DNA from: Lichenibacterium minor
Lineage (GTDB): Bacteria > Pseudomonadota > Alphaproteobacteria > Rhizobiales > Beijerinckiaceae
Length of the DNA: 64,000 nucleotides
Reading direction: 5' to 3'
NCBI RefSeq assembly: GCF_004137685.1
Contig: NZ_QYBB01000002.1
Coordinates: 1 to 64,000, forward strand
The notes beneath the pieces were generated by a model. That model made no database searches and was not told where the DNA came from. It saw nothing but the letters and a program-made list of their open reading frames with translations. Numbering within the stretch: the stretch's first letter is position 1; the number at the start of each line of letters is the position of its first letter. Shown piece by piece: positions 17,217-28,293 of this stretch. Made by a program: the position numbers and the translations under genes.

Positions 17217-18277
17217 CCATCCCAGCCCGCTCCCCCACGCAGCCCGGCGCGGCCGGGCCGTCCCGCGCGCCGACCGGCGGCGGTCGCCGCCGCGCCCGGG
17301 CCTGGACCTCCGCGCTGCCGCAGCTCGTGGCCCTCGGCCTCGTCTTCGCCGCGTGCCGCCTCGCGTCGCCGCAGTTCTTCGACGTCCGGCTGCAGGACGG
17401 CCGCCTGTTCGGCAGCCTCGTCGACGTGTTCTACCGGGGCGCGCCCGTGGCGCTGCTGTCGATCGGCATGTGCGTCGTGGTGGCGGCGCGCGGCATCGAC
17501 CTGTCGGTCGGCACCATCATGGCGATCGCGGGCGCGGTGGCGGCGACGCTGGTCAACGGCGGCCTCGCCTGGCCGCTCTGCGTGCTGGCGGCGCTCGGCG
17601 TGGGGGTCGCCTGCGGGCTGTGGAACGGCGTCCTGGTGTCGGTGCTGCGCATCCAGCCCATCGTGGCGACGCTGATCCTCATGGTGGCGGGGCGCGGCCT
17701 GGCGCAGCTCGTCACCGGCGGGCAGATCGTCACCTTCGACGACCGCGGGCTCATCGGCATCTCCGCCGGCACGGTGCTCGGGCTCCCGCTGCCCGTCGCC
17801 ATCACGGCGGCGGTGCTGCTCGGCGCGCTGCTGCTGCTGCGCGGCACCGCCCTCGGCATGTTCCTCGAAGCGACGGGCGCCAACGCGCGCGCCAGCCACT
17901 ATGCCGGCGTGGACACGCGGCTCGTGACGGTGTCGACCTACGTGGCGTCCGGCCTGTGCGCCGCCGTGGCGGGGCTGATCGCGGCCGGCGACATCCGGGG
18001 CGCCGACGCCAACAACGCCGGCCTGTGGCTCGAGCTCAACGCCATCCTGGCCGTGGTGGTGGGGGGCGGGTCGCTGCTCGGCGGGCGCTTCAGCCTGACG
18101 CGCAGCGTCCTCGGCGCGCTCATCATCCAGGCCATGGGGACCGGCATCCTGCTGTCCGGCTTCCAGCCCGAGTTCAACCTCATCGTCGAGGCCGTGGTGG
18201 TCATGGCCGTGCTGCTGGCGCAGTCGCCGCCCGCCGCCCGCCTGGCGAACTTCCTGCGCCCCCGGAGGACAGCATGA
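17213..18277 (+). CDS. ytfT: sugar ABC transporter permease (YtfT-like)
   Basis: A 354-residue inner-membrane permease of the ribose/galactofuranose class, with a 30-residue Pro/Arg-rich cytoplasmic N-terminus and about eight to ten membrane segments. The family motif is in VVAARGIDLSVGTIMAIAG, and the EAA-like loop is in GLWLELNAILAVVVGG. It is the first of two different permeases, as in E. coli YtfT/YjfF. It overlaps the ATPase gene before it and the second permease after it by four bases each. Confidence 0.92.
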   Translation: MTIPARSPTQPGAAGPSRAPTGGGRRRARAWTSALPQLVALGLVFAACRLASPQFFDVRLQDGRLFGSLVDVFYRGAPVALLSIGMCVVVAARGIDLSVGTIMAIAGAVAATLVNGGLAWPLCVLAALGVGVACGLWNGVLVSVLRIQPIVATLILMVAGRGLAQLVTGGQIVTFDDRGLIGISAGTVLGLPLPVAITAAVLLGALLLLRGTALGMFLEATGANARASHYAGVDTRLVTVSTYVASGLCAAVAGLIAAGDIRGADANNAGLWLELNAILAVVVGGGSLLGGRFSLTRSVLGALIIQAMGTGILLSGFQPEFNLIVEAVVVMAVLLAQSPPAARLANFLRPRRTA

Positions 18278-19248
18278 ACGCGCGCCTTCTGCCGCTGACC
18301 GCGACCCTCGTCATCTTCGCGGCCGCCTACGCGCTCTGCATCCTGCAGTTCCCGGCCTTCGGGACCACGCGCGTGATGGGCAACCTGCTCACCGACAACG
18401 CCTTCCTGGGCATCGCCGCGGTGGGGATGACCTTTGTGATCGTTTCGGGGGGCATCGACCTGTCCGTCGGCGCCGTCATCGCCTTCGTGGGCGTGTTCCT
18501 GGCGGTGGGCATCGGGCGGCTCGGCATCCCGCCCGCCCTCGCCTTCGCGCTGGCGCTCCTCGTGGCGTCGCTGTTCGGCGCCGCCATGGGGGCCGTCATC
18601 CACGTCTTCGAGATCCCGCCCTTCATCGTGACGCTCGCCGGCATGTTCCTGGCCCGCGGCGCCAGCTCGGTCATCACCACCGAATCCGTGCCGATCGATG
18701 CCCCGCTCTACGCCCGGCTGAACGACGTCGTCGTGATGCTGCCCGGCAAGGGCCGCCTGACGCTGGTCGCCATGGTGATGCTGGCGGTCTTCGCCGCGGC
18801 GAGCCTCGTCGCCCACCGCACCCGCTTCGGCCGCAACGTCTACGCGATCGGCGGCAACCGCACCTCGGCCGAGCTGATGGGCATCCCGGTGGGCACCACG
18901 ACGGTGCTGATCTACGCCTTCTCGGGGCTGTGCGCCGGCATCGCCGGCATCGTGTTCTCGCTCTACACCTCGGCGGGCTATTCGCTGGCCGCGGTGGGCG
19001 TCGAGCTCGACACGATCGCCGCCGTGGTGATCGGCGGCACGCTGCTCACCGGCGGCTCGGGCTTCGTGATGGGCACCTTCGTGGGCGTGCTCATCCAGGG
19101 CATGATCCAAACCTACATCACCTTCGACGGCACGCTGTCGAGCTGGTGGACCAAGATCGTCATCGGCCTCCTGCTGTTCGGCTTCATCCTGCTCCAACGC
19201 GGCCTCCTCGCGCTCGGCGGCCGGGGGCAGGCGCGGACCGCGCATTGA
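18274..19248 (+). CDS. yjfF: sugar ABC transporter permease (YjfF-like)
   Basis: A 324-residue inner-membrane permease, the second of the pair. It has VIVSGGIDLSVGAVIAFVG, RTRFGRNVYAIGGN and VELDTIAAVVIGGT, the standard order for YjfF/RbsC-type permeases. It begins at the ATG of an ATGA overlap and has its own CGGAGGA ribosome binding site. With the preceding three genes it forms a complete YtfQRT-YjfF importer. The likely substrate is galactofuranose or a related furanose sugar, inferred from similarity of the binding protein. Confidence 0.92.
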   Translation: MNARLLPLTATLVIFAAAYALCILQFPAFGTTRVMGNLLTDNAFLGIAAVGMTFVIVSGGIDLSVGAVIAFVGVFLAVGIGRLGIPPALAFALALLVASLFGAAMGAVIHVFEIPPFIVTLAGMFLARGASSVITTESVPIDAPLYARLNDVVVMLPGKGRLTLVAMVMLAVFAAASLVAHRTRFGRNVYAIGGNRTSAELMGIPVGTTTVLIYAFSGLCAGIAGIVFSLYTSAGYSLAAVGVELDTIAAVVIGGTLLTGGSGFVMGTFVGVLIQGMIQTYITFDGTLSSWWTKIVIGLLLFGFILLQRGLLALGGRGQARTAH

Positions 19249-19349
19249 CCGCCCCGCTCCTCCCCCCGGACCCCGGCCGCCGGCGCGCGTGACGCGCGAT
19301 CCCGCGATCTGGTAGGTTGAATGAGGACCGTCGAAGTGTGCGGGGTGCG

Positions 19350-20135
19350 ATGAACCAGATACAGCGTCCTCGACTGGGCCCGGCGGGGGCCGTGCGCCGG
19401 AGCCGCTCCGCGCACGACACGGCGCTGAACGCGATCGGCCGGGCCATCGTCGACGGCCGGCTGCCGATCGACTCCATCCTGCCCTCCAAGGAGGAGCTGA
19501 TGGCGCAGATCGACGTGTCCCACACGACGCTGCGCGAAGCCCTCCAGACCCTCACGGCGAAGGGCATGGTGGCCGCCAAGGCGAGGGTCGGCACCCGGGT
19601 GCTGCCGGAAGCGCATTGGAGCATGTTCGATGCCGACATCCTGGCCTGGCGCCTGGAGATCGGGATGCCGACCGCCTTCATCGCGTCGCTGTTCGAGATC
19701 CGCCAAAGCCTGGAGCCGGTCGCCGCCGCGCTGGCGGCGGGGCGGCGGAGCGAGGAGGACGTCGCCAACCTCCGCCAGCTCGTCGACGTGCTCGACACCG
19801 ACACGAGCGACCGCGAAACCTTCGTGGAGGCGGACGTCGCCTTCCACCAGCTCATCCTGCGCGCGTCGGGCAACCCGTTCATGCATTCCATCGCGGCGCT
19901 GATCAGCACGGCGCTTTCGGCATCCTTCGCGCTCAGCGCCCCCGCGCCGCGATCGTCGGCCGTGTCGCTCGTGAAGGGCCAGCACCTCGCGATCGTGGAC
20001 GCCATCGCGGCCCAGGACCCGCAGGGCGCCAGCGACGCGATGATGACCGTCATCCGCAGGGGCTGGACGACCTATTCGGGGTTCGGCTCGACGGAACTGT
20101 CCCGCCTCACCGTGCTGTCGTTCGACCAGACCTGA
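19350..20135 (+). CDS. GntR-family regulator, FadR/FCD subfamily (DgoR-like)
   Basis: A 261-residue repressor with an N-terminal winged HTH (about residues 20-85: PSKEELMAQIDVSHTTLREA) and an all-helical FCD ligand domain (about 105-245). The FCD metal/ligand His pattern is visible in EADVAFHQLIL and KGQHLAIVDAI. The linker RVGTRVLPEAHW followed by DADILAW is typical of DgoR and other sugar-acid regulators. Start chosen at ATG 19350; a TTG 33 bases upstream in frame is less likely. It lies 101 bases after the importer permease on the same strand and probably controls that operon. Confidence 0.88.
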   Translation: MNQIQRPRLGPAGAVRRSRSAHDTALNAIGRAIVDGRLPIDSILPSKEELMAQIDVSHTTLREALQTLTAKGMVAAKARVGTRVLPEAHWSMFDADILAWRLEIGMPTAFIASLFEIRQSLEPVAAALAAGRRSEEDVANLRQLVDVLDTDTSDRETFVEADVAFHQLILRASGNPFMHSIAALISTALSASFALSAPAPRSSAVSLVKGQHLAIVDAIAAQDPQGASDAMMTVIRRGWTTYSGFGSTELSRLTVLSFDQT

Positions 20136-20220
20136 CGGGATCCCGCCGCCGCGGGGGACGGGCCGGCGGAACAGGCTCCGAGCCATCATGCTTAATGGAC
20201 GGTTCAGCGGCGGGACCTAA

Positions 20221-20243
20221 GGTGACGGTGCCGGGCCGTCACC
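20221..20243. promoter_or_regulatory. 8-bp stem-loop just upstream of the small-protein/xerD operon
   Basis: GGTGACGG (20221-20228) pairs with CCGTCACC (20236-20243) around a seven-base loop, 13 bases before the ATG at 20257. It would sit in the 5' leader or act as an operator. The 80-base stretch before it is the only promoter space between gntR and this gene. Confidence 0.4.
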
Positions 20244-20256
20244 TGCCGTGGAGTCC

Positions 20257-20424
20257 ATGCCGAGCCTCGTCCGTTTCCTGATCGTGGTGGCTGTGCTGGC
20301 AGCGTTGGCCTACGGGGCCATGCTGTCGCTCGTGTTCTTCGTGGCGCCGGTCCCGCGCCCCATGGAGCAGGCGGTCCCGGCCGCCAAGCTCAACCCGCCG
20401 AAAGCCGGGACGGCGGCGCCGTGA
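20257..20424 (+). CDS. small membrane protein upstream of xerD (55 aa)
   Basis: A 55-residue protein with one long N-terminal membrane segment (about residues 6-30, [21 protein letters not shown]) and a Pro/Ala/Lys-rich tail ending PPKAGTAAP. Short proteins of this kind precede xerD in many Rhizobiales. They have no known function and are sometimes mislabelled as histidine kinase. Its stop overlaps the GTG start of xerD (GTGA), so xerD translation is probably coupled to it; xerD has no clear ribosome binding site of its own. Confidence 0.75.
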   Translation: MPSLVRFLIVVAVLAALAYGAMLSLVFFVAPVPRPMEQAVPAAKLNPPKAGTAAP

Positions 20425-21407
20425 GCGCCCCTCCCCTCGTGCAGGTCCCCTCCCCCGGCGCGCTGCGCGACCTGTTCCTCGACATGATCGCGGCCGAGCG
20501 GGGCGCGGCCCGGAACACGCTCGACGCCTACGGCCGCGACCTCGCCGACTACCTCGGCTTCCTCGCCGAGCAGGCCGACCACCCGGTGCGGGCCGAAACC
20601 CCGCGCCTGCGGGACTACCTGCTGAAGCTCGACCGCGACGGCCTGAAGCCGTCCTCGGCGGCGCGGCGGCTGTCCGCGGTGCGGCAGTTCCACAGGTTCC
20701 TGTTCGCCGAAGGGCACCGGCCCACCGACCCCACCACGGTGCTGGAGGGCCCGAAGCGCGGCCGGCCGCTGCCGAAGGTGCTCAGCCCCGCGGAAGTCGA
20801 GCGCCTGCTCGCCGCCGCCCGCGGCGGCCTCGACGACCCGGATGCGTCGCCGATCCTGCGCTGGCGCTCGGCCCGCATGGTGTGCCTGCTGGAGCTGCTC
20901 TACGCCACGGGGCTGCGCGTGTCCGAGCTGATGGCCCTGCCCCGTTCGGCGGCCCGCGCCGCGGCGGGCAGGGTCGAGACCCTGACGGTGCGGGGCAAGA
21001 GCGGGCGCGAGCGGCTCGTCCCGCTGTCCGACCCCGCCCGTCGCGCCGTGGCGCTCTACGGCGACGCCGCCAAGGCCTTGAATGCGACGGCGGGGGCCGG
21101 GGCGTCGCTCGACGCCGGGCCCTGGCTGTTCCCGGCCGACAGCGAGCAGGGCTTCATGACGCGCCAGGCCTTCGCGCGCGACCTCAAGGCCGTGGCGGCG
21201 GCGGCCGGCATCGCCGAGGAGCGGGTAAGCCCCCACGTGCTGCGCCACGCCTTCGCGAGCCACCTGCTGCAGAACGGCGCCGACCTGCGCGTCGTGCAGG
21301 AGCTGCTCGGCCACGCCGACATCTCGACCACGCAGATCTACACCCACGTGCTCGACGAGCGCATGAAGGCCATGGTGCGCGACCTCCACCCGCTCAACGG
21401 GGGCTGA
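20421..21407 (+). CDS. xerD: tyrosine recombinase XerD
   Basis: A 328-residue tyrosine recombinase that, with XerC, resolves chromosome dimers at dif near the division septum. The SAM-like N-terminal DNA-binding domain covers about residues 8-100. Catalytic residues are visible: Arg in TGLRVSEL (about 165), Lys in RGKSGRER, His and Arg in [12 protein letters not shown] (about 272 and 275), His in LGHADIS (about 298) and the Tyr nucleophile in TQIYTHV (about 307). The first residue is a GTG overlapping the previous stop. The length is slightly above the usual 300. XerD rather than XerC is inferred from context. Confidence 0.9.
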   Translation: MSAPPLVQVPSPGALRDLFLDMIAAERGAARNTLDAYGRDLADYLGFLAEQADHPVRAETPRLRDYLLKLDRDGLKPSSAARRLSAVRQFHRFLFAEGHRPTDPTTVLEGPKRGRPLPKVLSPAEVERLLAAARGGLDDPDASPILRWRSARMVCLLELLYATGLRVSELMALPRSAARAAAGRVETLTVRGKSGRERLVPLSDPARRAVALYGDAAKALNATAGAGASLDAGPWLFPADSEQGFMTRQAFARDLKAVAAAAGIAEERVSPHVLRHAFASHLLQNGADLRVVQELLGHADISTTQIYTHVLDERMKAMVRDLHPLNGG

Positions 21408-21419
21408 CCGCCGACACCC

Positions 21420-21944
21420 TCAATGCGCGGTCCGCTCCAGGCGCCGGCGGACCAGGTAGAGGGCGAAGTCCAGCGCTTCCAGGATGGCGCGGTCGCCGTC
21501 CTGCTCGGCCAGCGACCGCGCCAGCAGGAGGTGGTCGGCGAGGAGGTCGCGCGGCACCGACGTCAGGGTCGAGGGCATCGGCGGCGGCGGATGGAACTCG
21601 CCCACCCGCCCTTCCGCGGCGAGGGGCGCGCGGTCGGCCGGAATCTCGGTGATCGAGCCGAGCAGGCCCAGGAAGGTGCGGTCTTCCGGGGAAAAGGACG
21701 CGACGGCGTCGTCGCTGACCCACACGCCGGCACCGCTGCGGTGGAGCAGGCGGAACCGCAGCGAACAGCCGCGGCGCGCGCGCGACGCTTCCTCGAGCGT
21801 GCGGTCCACCGTCGGGCGGTCCTCGGCGTGGACGGCGTCGAGCCAGCCCCGCCCCCTCGAACTGGCGATGTCGCGACCGGTGAAATCGGCCCATTCGGGG
21901 CTCAGATGGAGGACGTTCATCGACGCGTCCTTCACGCAGATCAT
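21420..21944 (-). CDS. PAS-domain protein (174 aa)
   Basis: A 174-residue cytosolic protein with one PAS fold (about residues 1-95): ASMNVLHLSPEWADFTG at the start, WLDAVHAEDR in the middle and LRFRLLHRSGAGVWVSDDAV before the SITEIP end. The C-terminal 70 residues are helical (LLADHLLLARSLAEQDGDR), without a known output domain. Start ATG (complement of 21942-21944) is preceded by GGGAGGGA. It converges on xerD with only 12 bases between the stops. It follows the XRE regulator on the same strand and may be its sensory partner; this is inference. Confidence 0.7.
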   Translation of the reverse strand: MICVKDASMNVLHLSPEWADFTGRDIASSRGRGWLDAVHAEDRPTVDRTLEEASRARRGCSLRFRLLHRSGAGVWVSDDAVASFSPEDRTFLGLLGSITEIPADRAPLAAEGRVGEFHPPPPMPSTLTSVPRDLLADHLLLARSLAEQDGDRAILEALDFALYLVRRRLERTAH

Positions 21945-22018
21945 GCCGATCCCTCCCGGCCATCGCGCCCGCGACCTCGCCCCGATGATCGGCGCCCGCC
22001 GCCGGGCGGGCGCCGGGG

Positions 22019-22456
22019 TCACGCCGCGTGGACGTTCCGCGCCGGCAGGCCCGCGTCGCTCGGGAAGACGAGGTCGTCGGCGTCCTCCGTGACGGCGAGG
22101 ATGAGGCCCATGATGCGGCGGCGCACCTCGGGATCGCCGATGTTGGAGAAAGCCCGGATCAGCCGGATGTTGTCCTTGGTCAGCAGGTCGGGCCAGTCCG
22201 TGGCGTCGGTCGCATGGAGCTCGATCGATTCGAAGAAGCTCTGCACCGGCAGCGACAGGGCTTCGGCGATGAGGAGCAGGGTGCTCACCGCGATCCGGTT
22301 CTTGCCCTTCTCGTATTTCTGCAGCTGCTGGAACGTGATGCCGAGCTCGGCGGCGAGCTTGGACTGGCTCAGGCCGGCCTTGACGCGTGCCGCGCGCACG
22401 CAGGCGCCCACCCGCTTGTCGGCTTCGGCGGTTCGCTTGGACAGCTGTTCGTTCAT
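22019..22456 (-). CDS. XRE-family HTH transcriptional regulator
   Basis: A 145-residue regulator with a helix-turn-helix of the Cro/C1 type (about residues 16-70): ARVKAGLSQSKLAAELGITFQQLQKYEKG. After it comes a helical C-terminal part with DNIRLIRAFSNIGDPEVRRRIMGLI, a pattern shared by many small rhizobial XRE proteins. It lies 74 bases before the PAS gene. An AT-rich dyad, AATTGT-TCG-ACAATT, sits about 120 bases upstream of its start and could be its operator. Confidence 0.85.
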   Translation of the reverse strand: MNEQLSKRTAEADKRVGACVRAARVKAGLSQSKLAAELGITFQQLQKYEKGKNRIAVSTLLLIAEALSLPVQSFFESIELHATDATDWPDLLTKDNIRLIRAFSNIGDPEVRRRIMGLILAVTEDADDLVFPSDAGLPARNVHAA

Positions 22457-22574
22457 GGGGTCGTCTCGCCCGCGGGTGGAGCACCGCCATACCCGCGACG
22501 GATCACCGCGAAATTGCCCGCGATGCGCCCGACTGTCTACCTGAGGTCACACTTGGCCGAAAAAAATCGAAGGA

Positions 22575-22589
22575 AATTGTTCGACAATT
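22575..22589. promoter_or_regulatory. AT-rich dyad upstream of the XRE gene
   Basis: AATTGT (22575-22580) and ACAATT (22584-22589) form an inverted repeat around TCG. It lies within the only AT-rich patch between ubiB and the XRE gene. XRE regulators bind short dyads of this size, so it is a plausible autoregulatory operator. It could equally belong to the ubiB 3' region. Confidence 0.35.
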
Positions 22590-22626
22590 GGGCTTTGGGC
22601 GCCGAAGGCCCGCGGCCCGGGCCTTT

Positions 22627-24195
22627 TCAGCCCATGACCACCTTCCACGCGACGCCGATCGCGATGATCCAGAGCGCCACGCCGAGCAGGGTCAAACGCC
22701 CTGATTCGGCTGCGGCCGTCCGCTCCAGCGTGGCGGGGGCAAGCGGCCCGCCGTCCTCCACCGCCGTCTCCATCTTGCCCAGGATCTTCTCGGCCCGGAG
22801 CAGGAGGTCGGGCAGCGCCAGGGCGCCGCGGACCAGGCCGCCGACCGTGGCGGCGACGTCCTCGACCTTGCCGGCGGGGCCGAGGTTGCCCTCGATCCAG
22901 GTCCGCACAACGGGTTCGGCCGTGGCCCACATGTCGAGCCGGGGATCCAGCGTGCGGGCCACGCCCTCCACCACCACCATGGTCTTCTGCAGCATGACGA
23001 GTTCGACGCGGGTGCGCATGTCGAACAAGGCCGTGATCTCGAACAGCAGCGTCAACAGCTTCGCCATGGAGATCTCGTCGGCGCGGCGCGCGTGGATCGG
23101 CTCGCCGATGGCGCGGATGGCCTGGGCGAAATCCTCGACGCGGTGCTTGTCGGGCACGTAGCCGGCCTGGAAATGGACCTCGGCGACGCGCAGGTAGTCG
23201 CGCCGGATGAAGCCGTACAGGATTTCGGCCAGGAAGCGCCGCTCGCGCCGCCCGAGCCGCCCCATGATGCCGAAATCCACGGCGGTCAGCCGGCCCTCGG
23301 CGTCCATGAACAGGTTGCCCTGGTGCATGTCGGCGTGGAACAGCCCGTCCCGCATGGCGTGGCGCAGGAAGGACTGCAGCACGGTGCGGCCGAGCGCCGG
23401 CAGGTCGTAGCCGCGCTCGCGCAGCAGCGCCACGTCGGTCAGCGAGGTGCCGTCGACCCATTCCAGGGTCAGCACGTCCTTGGCGGTCAGCGTCCAGTCG
23501 ATGGCGGGGATGCGGAAGTCGGGGTCGTCCCTGACGTTCTCCGCGAACTCGCTCGCCGCCGCCGCCTCGATGCGGAAATCCATCTCCATGGTGACGGAGC
23601 GGGCCAGGGCGTCGATGACCTCGACGATCTTCAGGCGCCGGGCGTCGGGCGCGAGGCGTTCGGCCGTGCGGGCCGCGAAATACAAGTCGCCGAGGTCGCG
23701 CTTGAAGCGGCGGTCGACGCCCGGGCGCATCACCTTGACGGCGACCTCGCCCCCGCCCCGCTCCGCCGTGAGCCGCGCCTTGTGGACCTGCGCCACCGAG
23801 GCGGCCGCGACCGGCTCGCCGAAATGCGAGAAGGTTTGGGCGAGCGGCCGGTCGAAGGCCGCTTCCACGATCGCCACCGCGACCTCGCGCGGGAAGGGCG
23901 GCACGCGGTCCTGCAGCCCTTCGAGGTCGCGCACCGCCGCGGGGCCGACGACGTCGGGGCGGGTGGCGAGGAACTGGCCGAGCTTGACGTAGGACGGGCC
24001 GAGCCGGCCCATGGCGACGCCGAGGCGGGCGCCCTGGGCGGCGGTGCGGCGGCGGGCCACCATCCGGGCCAAGGCCAGCGGCGGCCGGGCCGCCACGGGC
24101 ACGACCGCGGGATCGATCCCCGAGAACACGCCCTCGCGGGCGAGCACGAAAGCGGCCCGGCCCAATCGGCCGATGTGCCCGAGGCTCGCCAACAT
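22627..24195 (-). CDS. ubiB: ubiquinone biosynthesis atypical kinase UbiB
   Basis: A 522-residue membrane-associated ABC1-family kinase/ATPase that supports ubiquinone biosynthesis, probably by handling lipid intermediates. Motifs: KLGQ in SYVKLGQFLATRPD (about residue 69), AAASVAQVHKA, VAVKVMRPGVDR, HADMHQGN (about 287-294) and VDFGIMGRL. One to two hydrophobic C-terminal segments close the protein (LLGVALWIIAIGVAWKVVM). It starts at ATG (complement of 24193-24195), five bases after the ubiE stop, and is clearly in one operon with ubiE. It is shorter and more UbiB-like than the paralogue at 2.1-3.8 kb. Confidence 0.92.
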   Translation of the reverse strand: MLASLGHIGRLGRAAFVLAREGVFSGIDPAVVPVAARPPLALARMVARRRTAAQGARLGVAMGRLGPSYVKLGQFLATRPDVVGPAAVRDLEGLQDRVPPFPREVAVAIVEAAFDRPLAQTFSHFGEPVAAASVAQVHKARLTAERGGGEVAVKVMRPGVDRRFKRDLGDLYFAARTAERLAPDARRLKIVEVIDALARSVTMEMDFRIEAAAASEFAENVRDDPDFRIPAIDWTLTAKDVLTLEWVDGTSLTDVALLRERGYDLPALGRTVLQSFLRHAMRDGLFHADMHQGNLFMDAEGRLTAVDFGIMGRLGRRERRFLAEILYGFIRRDYLRVAEVHFQAGYVPDKHRVEDFAQAIRAIGEPIHARRADEISMAKLLTLLFEITALFDMRTRVELVMLQKTMVVVEGVARTLDPRLDMWATAEPVVRTWIEGNLGPAGKVEDVAATVGGLVRGALALPDLLLRAEKILGKMETAVEDGGPLAPATLERTAAAESGRLTLLGVALWIIAIGVAWKVVMG

Positions 24196-24200
24196 CGGAG

Positions 24201-24977
24201 CTAGAGCTTCCAGGCCGAGTGGATGGTGACCACGCCGCCGGTGAGCCGCGTCGCCTTCACGCGGCGAAACCCCGCGTCGGCGATCATGTCCGAGAAGGTG
24301 TCGACGCCGGGAAAGCGGCGGATGGATTCCACGAGGTAGCGGTAGGGCTCGCCGTCGCCGGCGATCATCTTGCCCATGCGGGGGATGACCTGGAACGAGA
24401 ACAGGTCGTAGGCGTGGTCGAGCACCGGCACGTCGACGGCCGAGAACTCCAGGCACAGGAAGTGGCCGCCGCGCTTCAGCACGCGATACGCCTCGGCCAG
24501 CGCCAGCGGGATGCGGGGCACGTTGCGGATGCCGAAGGCGATCGTGTAGCAGTCGAAGCGGCTCCCCGGCAGCGGCAGGCTTTCGGCGTTGCCCGCCACG
24601 TAGCGGAAGGCGCGGGCCTTGTCGGCCAGGCGGTCCCGGCCGACCCGCAGCATGTCGTGGTTGATGTCGAGCACCGTGACCTCGGTCGACGGCCCGCCCG
24701 CCTTGGCGACGCGCTTCGCCACGTCCCCGGTGCCGCCCGCGACGTCGAGGTGGCGGAACGGGGCCTCGCGCGACGGCTTCACCATGGACACGAGCACGTC
24801 CTTCCACACGCGGTGGAGGCCGCCCGACATGGCGTCGTTCATGACGTCGTAGCGCTCGGCCACCTTGTGGAACACGTCGTCGACCAGGCCCTGCTTGCGG
24901 TCGAGCGCCACGTCGGTGAAGCCGAAATGCGTCGTGGGCGCGGAAGCGTCGGGCCGGGGCTTGGTCTGGTCGGTCAT
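24201..24977 (-). CDS. ubiE: ubiquinone/menaquinone C-methyltransferase UbiE
   Basis: A 258-residue SAM-dependent methyltransferase that C-methylates the benzoquinol ring in ubiquinone synthesis. THFGFTDV and [24 protein letters not shown] sequence (here [20 protein letters not shown]) give the family start. SAM motif I is [11 protein letters not shown] (about residues 73-83), and FGIRNV with LEFS are typical later motifs. Start ATG (complement of 24975-24977) has AGAAGG upstream. It is the first gene of ubiE-ubiB and is divergent from mutM, with 91 bases between the starts, an order widely kept in alphaproteobacteria. Confidence 0.96.
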   Translation of the reverse strand: MTDQTKPRPDASAPTTHFGFTDVALDRKQGLVDDVFHKVAERYDVMNDAMSGGLHRVWKDVLVSMVKPSREAPFRHLDVAGGTGDVAKRVAKAGGPSTEVTVLDINHDMLRVGRDRLADKARAFRYVAGNAESLPLPGSRFDCYTIAFGIRNVPRIPLALAEAYRVLKRGGHFLCLEFSAVDVPVLDHAYDLFSFQVIPRMGKMIAGDGEPYRYLVESIRRFPGVDTFSDMIADAGFRRVKATRLTGGVVTIHSAWKL

Positions 24978-25068
24978 CGTGGCCTTCTGGACGGGAAGAT
25001 GTCCGAGGTGGCGCCGAAGCCGCGCCACACCCATCTCCCGGGGCGAGAGAGGCCTTCGCTTTAGCACC

Positions 25069-25983
25069 ATGCCAGAACTTCCCGAAGTCGAAACCGTCCG
25101 CCGCGGCCTGGCGCAGGCCATGACGGGCGCGACGTTCACCTCCGTCGAGCAGCGGCGCGCCGGGCTGCGCTTCCCTTTCCCCGAGCGCTTCGCCGAGCGC
25201 CTCGCGGGGCGGCGGGTCGAGCATGTCGGGCGGCGCGCCAAATACCTCGTCATCGGGCTCGACGACGGCGGCGTGCTGGCGGCGCACCTCGGCATGACGG
25301 GGTCCTTCCGCGTCGCCGCCGGCGGCGCGCAGGATCGCGCCGCCGAAACCGCGCCGGGCTCGTTCTACTACGGGCGGGGGAAGGCGACGGAGCCCGGCGG
25401 CACGAGCCCGCACGACCACGTGCGCTTCGTCTTCGATTCCGGAACGGCCATCACCTACAACGACCCGCGGCGCTTCGGCTTCATGGTGCTGGTGGAGCCC
25501 GGCGGCTTCGACGCCCATCCCTTGTTCCGCGACATCGGGGTCGAGCCGCTGGGCGACGGGTTCGACGCGCGCGTGCTGGCGCGGCTGATGGCCGGCAAGG
25601 CGGCGCCGCTGAAGGCCGCGCTGCTCGACCAGAAGCTCATCGCGGGGCTGGGCAACATCTACGTCTGCGAAGCGCTGCACCGCGCCAAGCTGTCGCCCCT
25701 GCGCCCGGCCGGCACGCTGGCCCGGCCCGACGGGGCGCCCACGCCCGGGGCGAAGCGCCTCGCCGCCGCGGTCCGGGCCGTGCTCGACGAGGCGGTGGCG
25801 GCCGGCGGCTCGACCCTGAAGGACTTCCGCCACGCCGACGGCGAACTCGGCACCTTCCAGCACGGCTTCCGCGCCTACGACCGCGAGGACGAGGCCTGCC
25901 CCAACCCGACATGCCGGGGCGTCATCGGCCGCATCGTGCAGGGGGGCCGGTCGACGTTCTTCTGCGCGGAATGCCAGAAGTAG
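25069..25983 (+). CDS. mutM: formamidopyrimidine-DNA glycosylase
   Basis: A 304-residue bifunctional DNA glycosylase/AP lyase that removes 8-oxoguanine and ring-opened purines. The mature N-terminus PELPEVE places the catalytic Pro at residue 2 and Glu at 3. Later motifs are [28 protein letters not shown] (the H2TH region) and a C-terminal zinc finger of four Cys (CPNPTC followed by FFCAEC, about 278-302). An upstream in-frame extension exists, but translation must begin at the ATG at 25069 because Pro2 is catalytic. Confidence 0.98.
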   Translation: MPELPEVETVRRGLAQAMTGATFTSVEQRRAGLRFPFPERFAERLAGRRVEHVGRRAKYLVIGLDDGGVLAAHLGMTGSFRVAAGGAQDRAAETAPGSFYYGRGKATEPGGTSPHDHVRFVFDSGTAITYNDPRRFGFMVLVEPGGFDAHPLFRDIGVEPLGDGFDARVLARLMAGKAAPLKAALLDQKLIAGLGNIYVCEALHRAKLSPLRPAGTLARPDGAPTPGAKRLAAAVRAVLDEAVAAGGSTLKDFRHADGELGTFQHGFRAYDREDEACPNPTCRGVIGRIVQGGRSTFFCAECQK

Positions 25984-25995
25984 GGCGTGGTTTCG

Positions 25996-26011
25996 AAAGG
26001 CCTCGGCCTTT
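25996..26011 (+). terminator. short hairpin after mutM
   Basis: AAAGGC (25996-26001), loop CTCG, GCCTTT (26006-26011), then one more T. It lies 13 bases after the mutM stop and is the closest match here to a compact intrinsic terminator. The T-run is short, so efficiency is uncertain. Confidence 0.45.
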
Positions 26012-26135
26012 TGCGCGCTTCAAGGCGGAGCCCATAACGCTCTCCCGGGCTCAGTCGACGCGGCTTCGCTCGACAGCGGGACGGCCCGGCAGAGCGGCGG
26101 CCGCCGACGTCCGGTCCCGGCGTCTGCGGAGGCTC

Positions 26136-28100
<1,965 letters not shown>

Positions 28101-28293
28101 GGCGGGCCTCCGGGGGCGGACGGGCTCACGCCGAGCCGGGCAAAGACGGGGGCGCCGCCGGGCGACGCAGGGTTGCCGCATTCCCACATGCGCCCGGGCC
28201 TGTCAACGACGGCGGGCGGGGCCGCCGTGGTGCCGCCGCCCGCCTTCCGCTCCCCGCGCCCGGATGGCATACCGGCGCCCGGGAGGCGCGCCG

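Noticed and set aside
20421..21407. Integrase of a mobile element
   Set aside because: The catalytic pattern, size and the coupled small membrane protein upstream fit housekeeping XerD. There are no attachment repeats or phage genes around it.
25984..26135. rpsT or other gene expected after mutM in some relatives
   Set aside because: Only a hairpin and G+C-rich sequence are present; no open frame with S20-like sequence is seen.
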